This document shows, piece by piece, positions 5,442 to 5,480 of a stretch of 5,480 nucleotides of DNA. Source of the DNA: an uncultured Collinsella sp. (GTDB lineage: Bacteria; Actinomycetota; Coriobacteriia; Coriobacteriales; Coriobacteriaceae); the NCBI GenBank assembly GCA_900552185.1, contig URYT01000126.1, positions 1 to 5,480 of the forward strand, given 5' to 3'. The notes beneath the pieces are model-generated. The model was not told where the DNA came from, made no database searches, and worked only from the letters and a program-made list of their open reading frames with translations. Position numbers and translations under genes: made by a program. The first letter of the stretch is position 1. Each line of letters begins with the position of its first letter.

Positions 5442-5464
5442 GAAGGCCACTTAATGTGGCCTTC
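5442..5464 (-). terminator. Terminator-like hairpin at the right edge
   Basis: GAAGGCCAC (5442-5450) and GTGGCCTTC (5456-5464) form a perfect 9-bp stem with a five-base loop. On the minus strand the stem is followed by TTT then GCG, so with the stem's own TTC it forms a short T-rich run. On the plus strand only GTCTTG follows. It most likely ends a minus-strand gene located beyond 5480, which would separate that gene from the nrdG transcription unit. The T-run is short, so efficiency is uncertain. Confidence 0.5.
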
Positions 5465-5480
5465 GTCTTGCGCAGGACTG

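Noticed and set aside
5262..5450. Minus-strand reading of 62 codons upstream of nrdG
   Set aside because: It begins at a GTG inside a terminator-like stem, directly after an in-frame stop. It has no ribosome-binding site and no resemblance I know.

Overview
The window comes from a GC-rich bacterial chromosome. It carries an activase for an oxygen-sensitive (class III) ribonucleotide reductase and an HD-domain protein of a type I associate with Clostridia and anaerobic Actinobacteria. Together these suggest a strict or facultative anaerobe. A Coriobacteriia member such as Collinsella is my best guess, but this is inference from gene content and composition, not from a marker gene. All seven complete genes look intact, and an eighth runs off the left edge.

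Layout. Positions 1-805 (minus strand) hold a tight two-gene unit: a SlyD-type FKBP peptidyl-prolyl isomerase (377-805), then, three bases after its stop, the start of a UreE-like nickel chaperone (1-373, cut by the window edge). Positions 806-925 are a divergent control region with a perfect 6+6 inverted repeat. Positions 926-1939 (plus) encode an M19 zinc dipeptidase. After a strong hairpin (1956-1991), 2014-2790 (plus) encode a YgjP/DUF45-type HExxH metalloprotein. This converges, with only six bases between stop codons, on a minus-strand cluster read from right to left: nrdG (5109-4528), folE (4467-3910), an HD-domain hydrolase (3907-3326) and folB (3282-2797). Positions 5110-5480 contain no credible gene. 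They hold a long imperfect inverted repeat flanked by exact 8-bp direct repeats directly upstream of nrdG, and a terminator-like hairpin at the right edge.

How the genes work together. FolE makes 7,8-dihydroneopterin triphosphate from GTP, and FolB acts on dephosphorylated dihydroneopterin. The HD protein between them is well placed to supply the intervening dephosphorylation, for which no other enzyme is visible here. NrdG activates the anaerobic ribonucleotide reductase, so the cluster joins deoxynucleotide supply to folate supply. The SlyD/UreE pair points to nickel handling, probably for a urease beyond the left edge. The two plus-strand metalloproteins are ordinary housekeeping genes. 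The most unusual non-coding feature is the repeat ahead of nrdG, which looks like a small inserted palindromic element abutting the nrdG ribosome-binding site.
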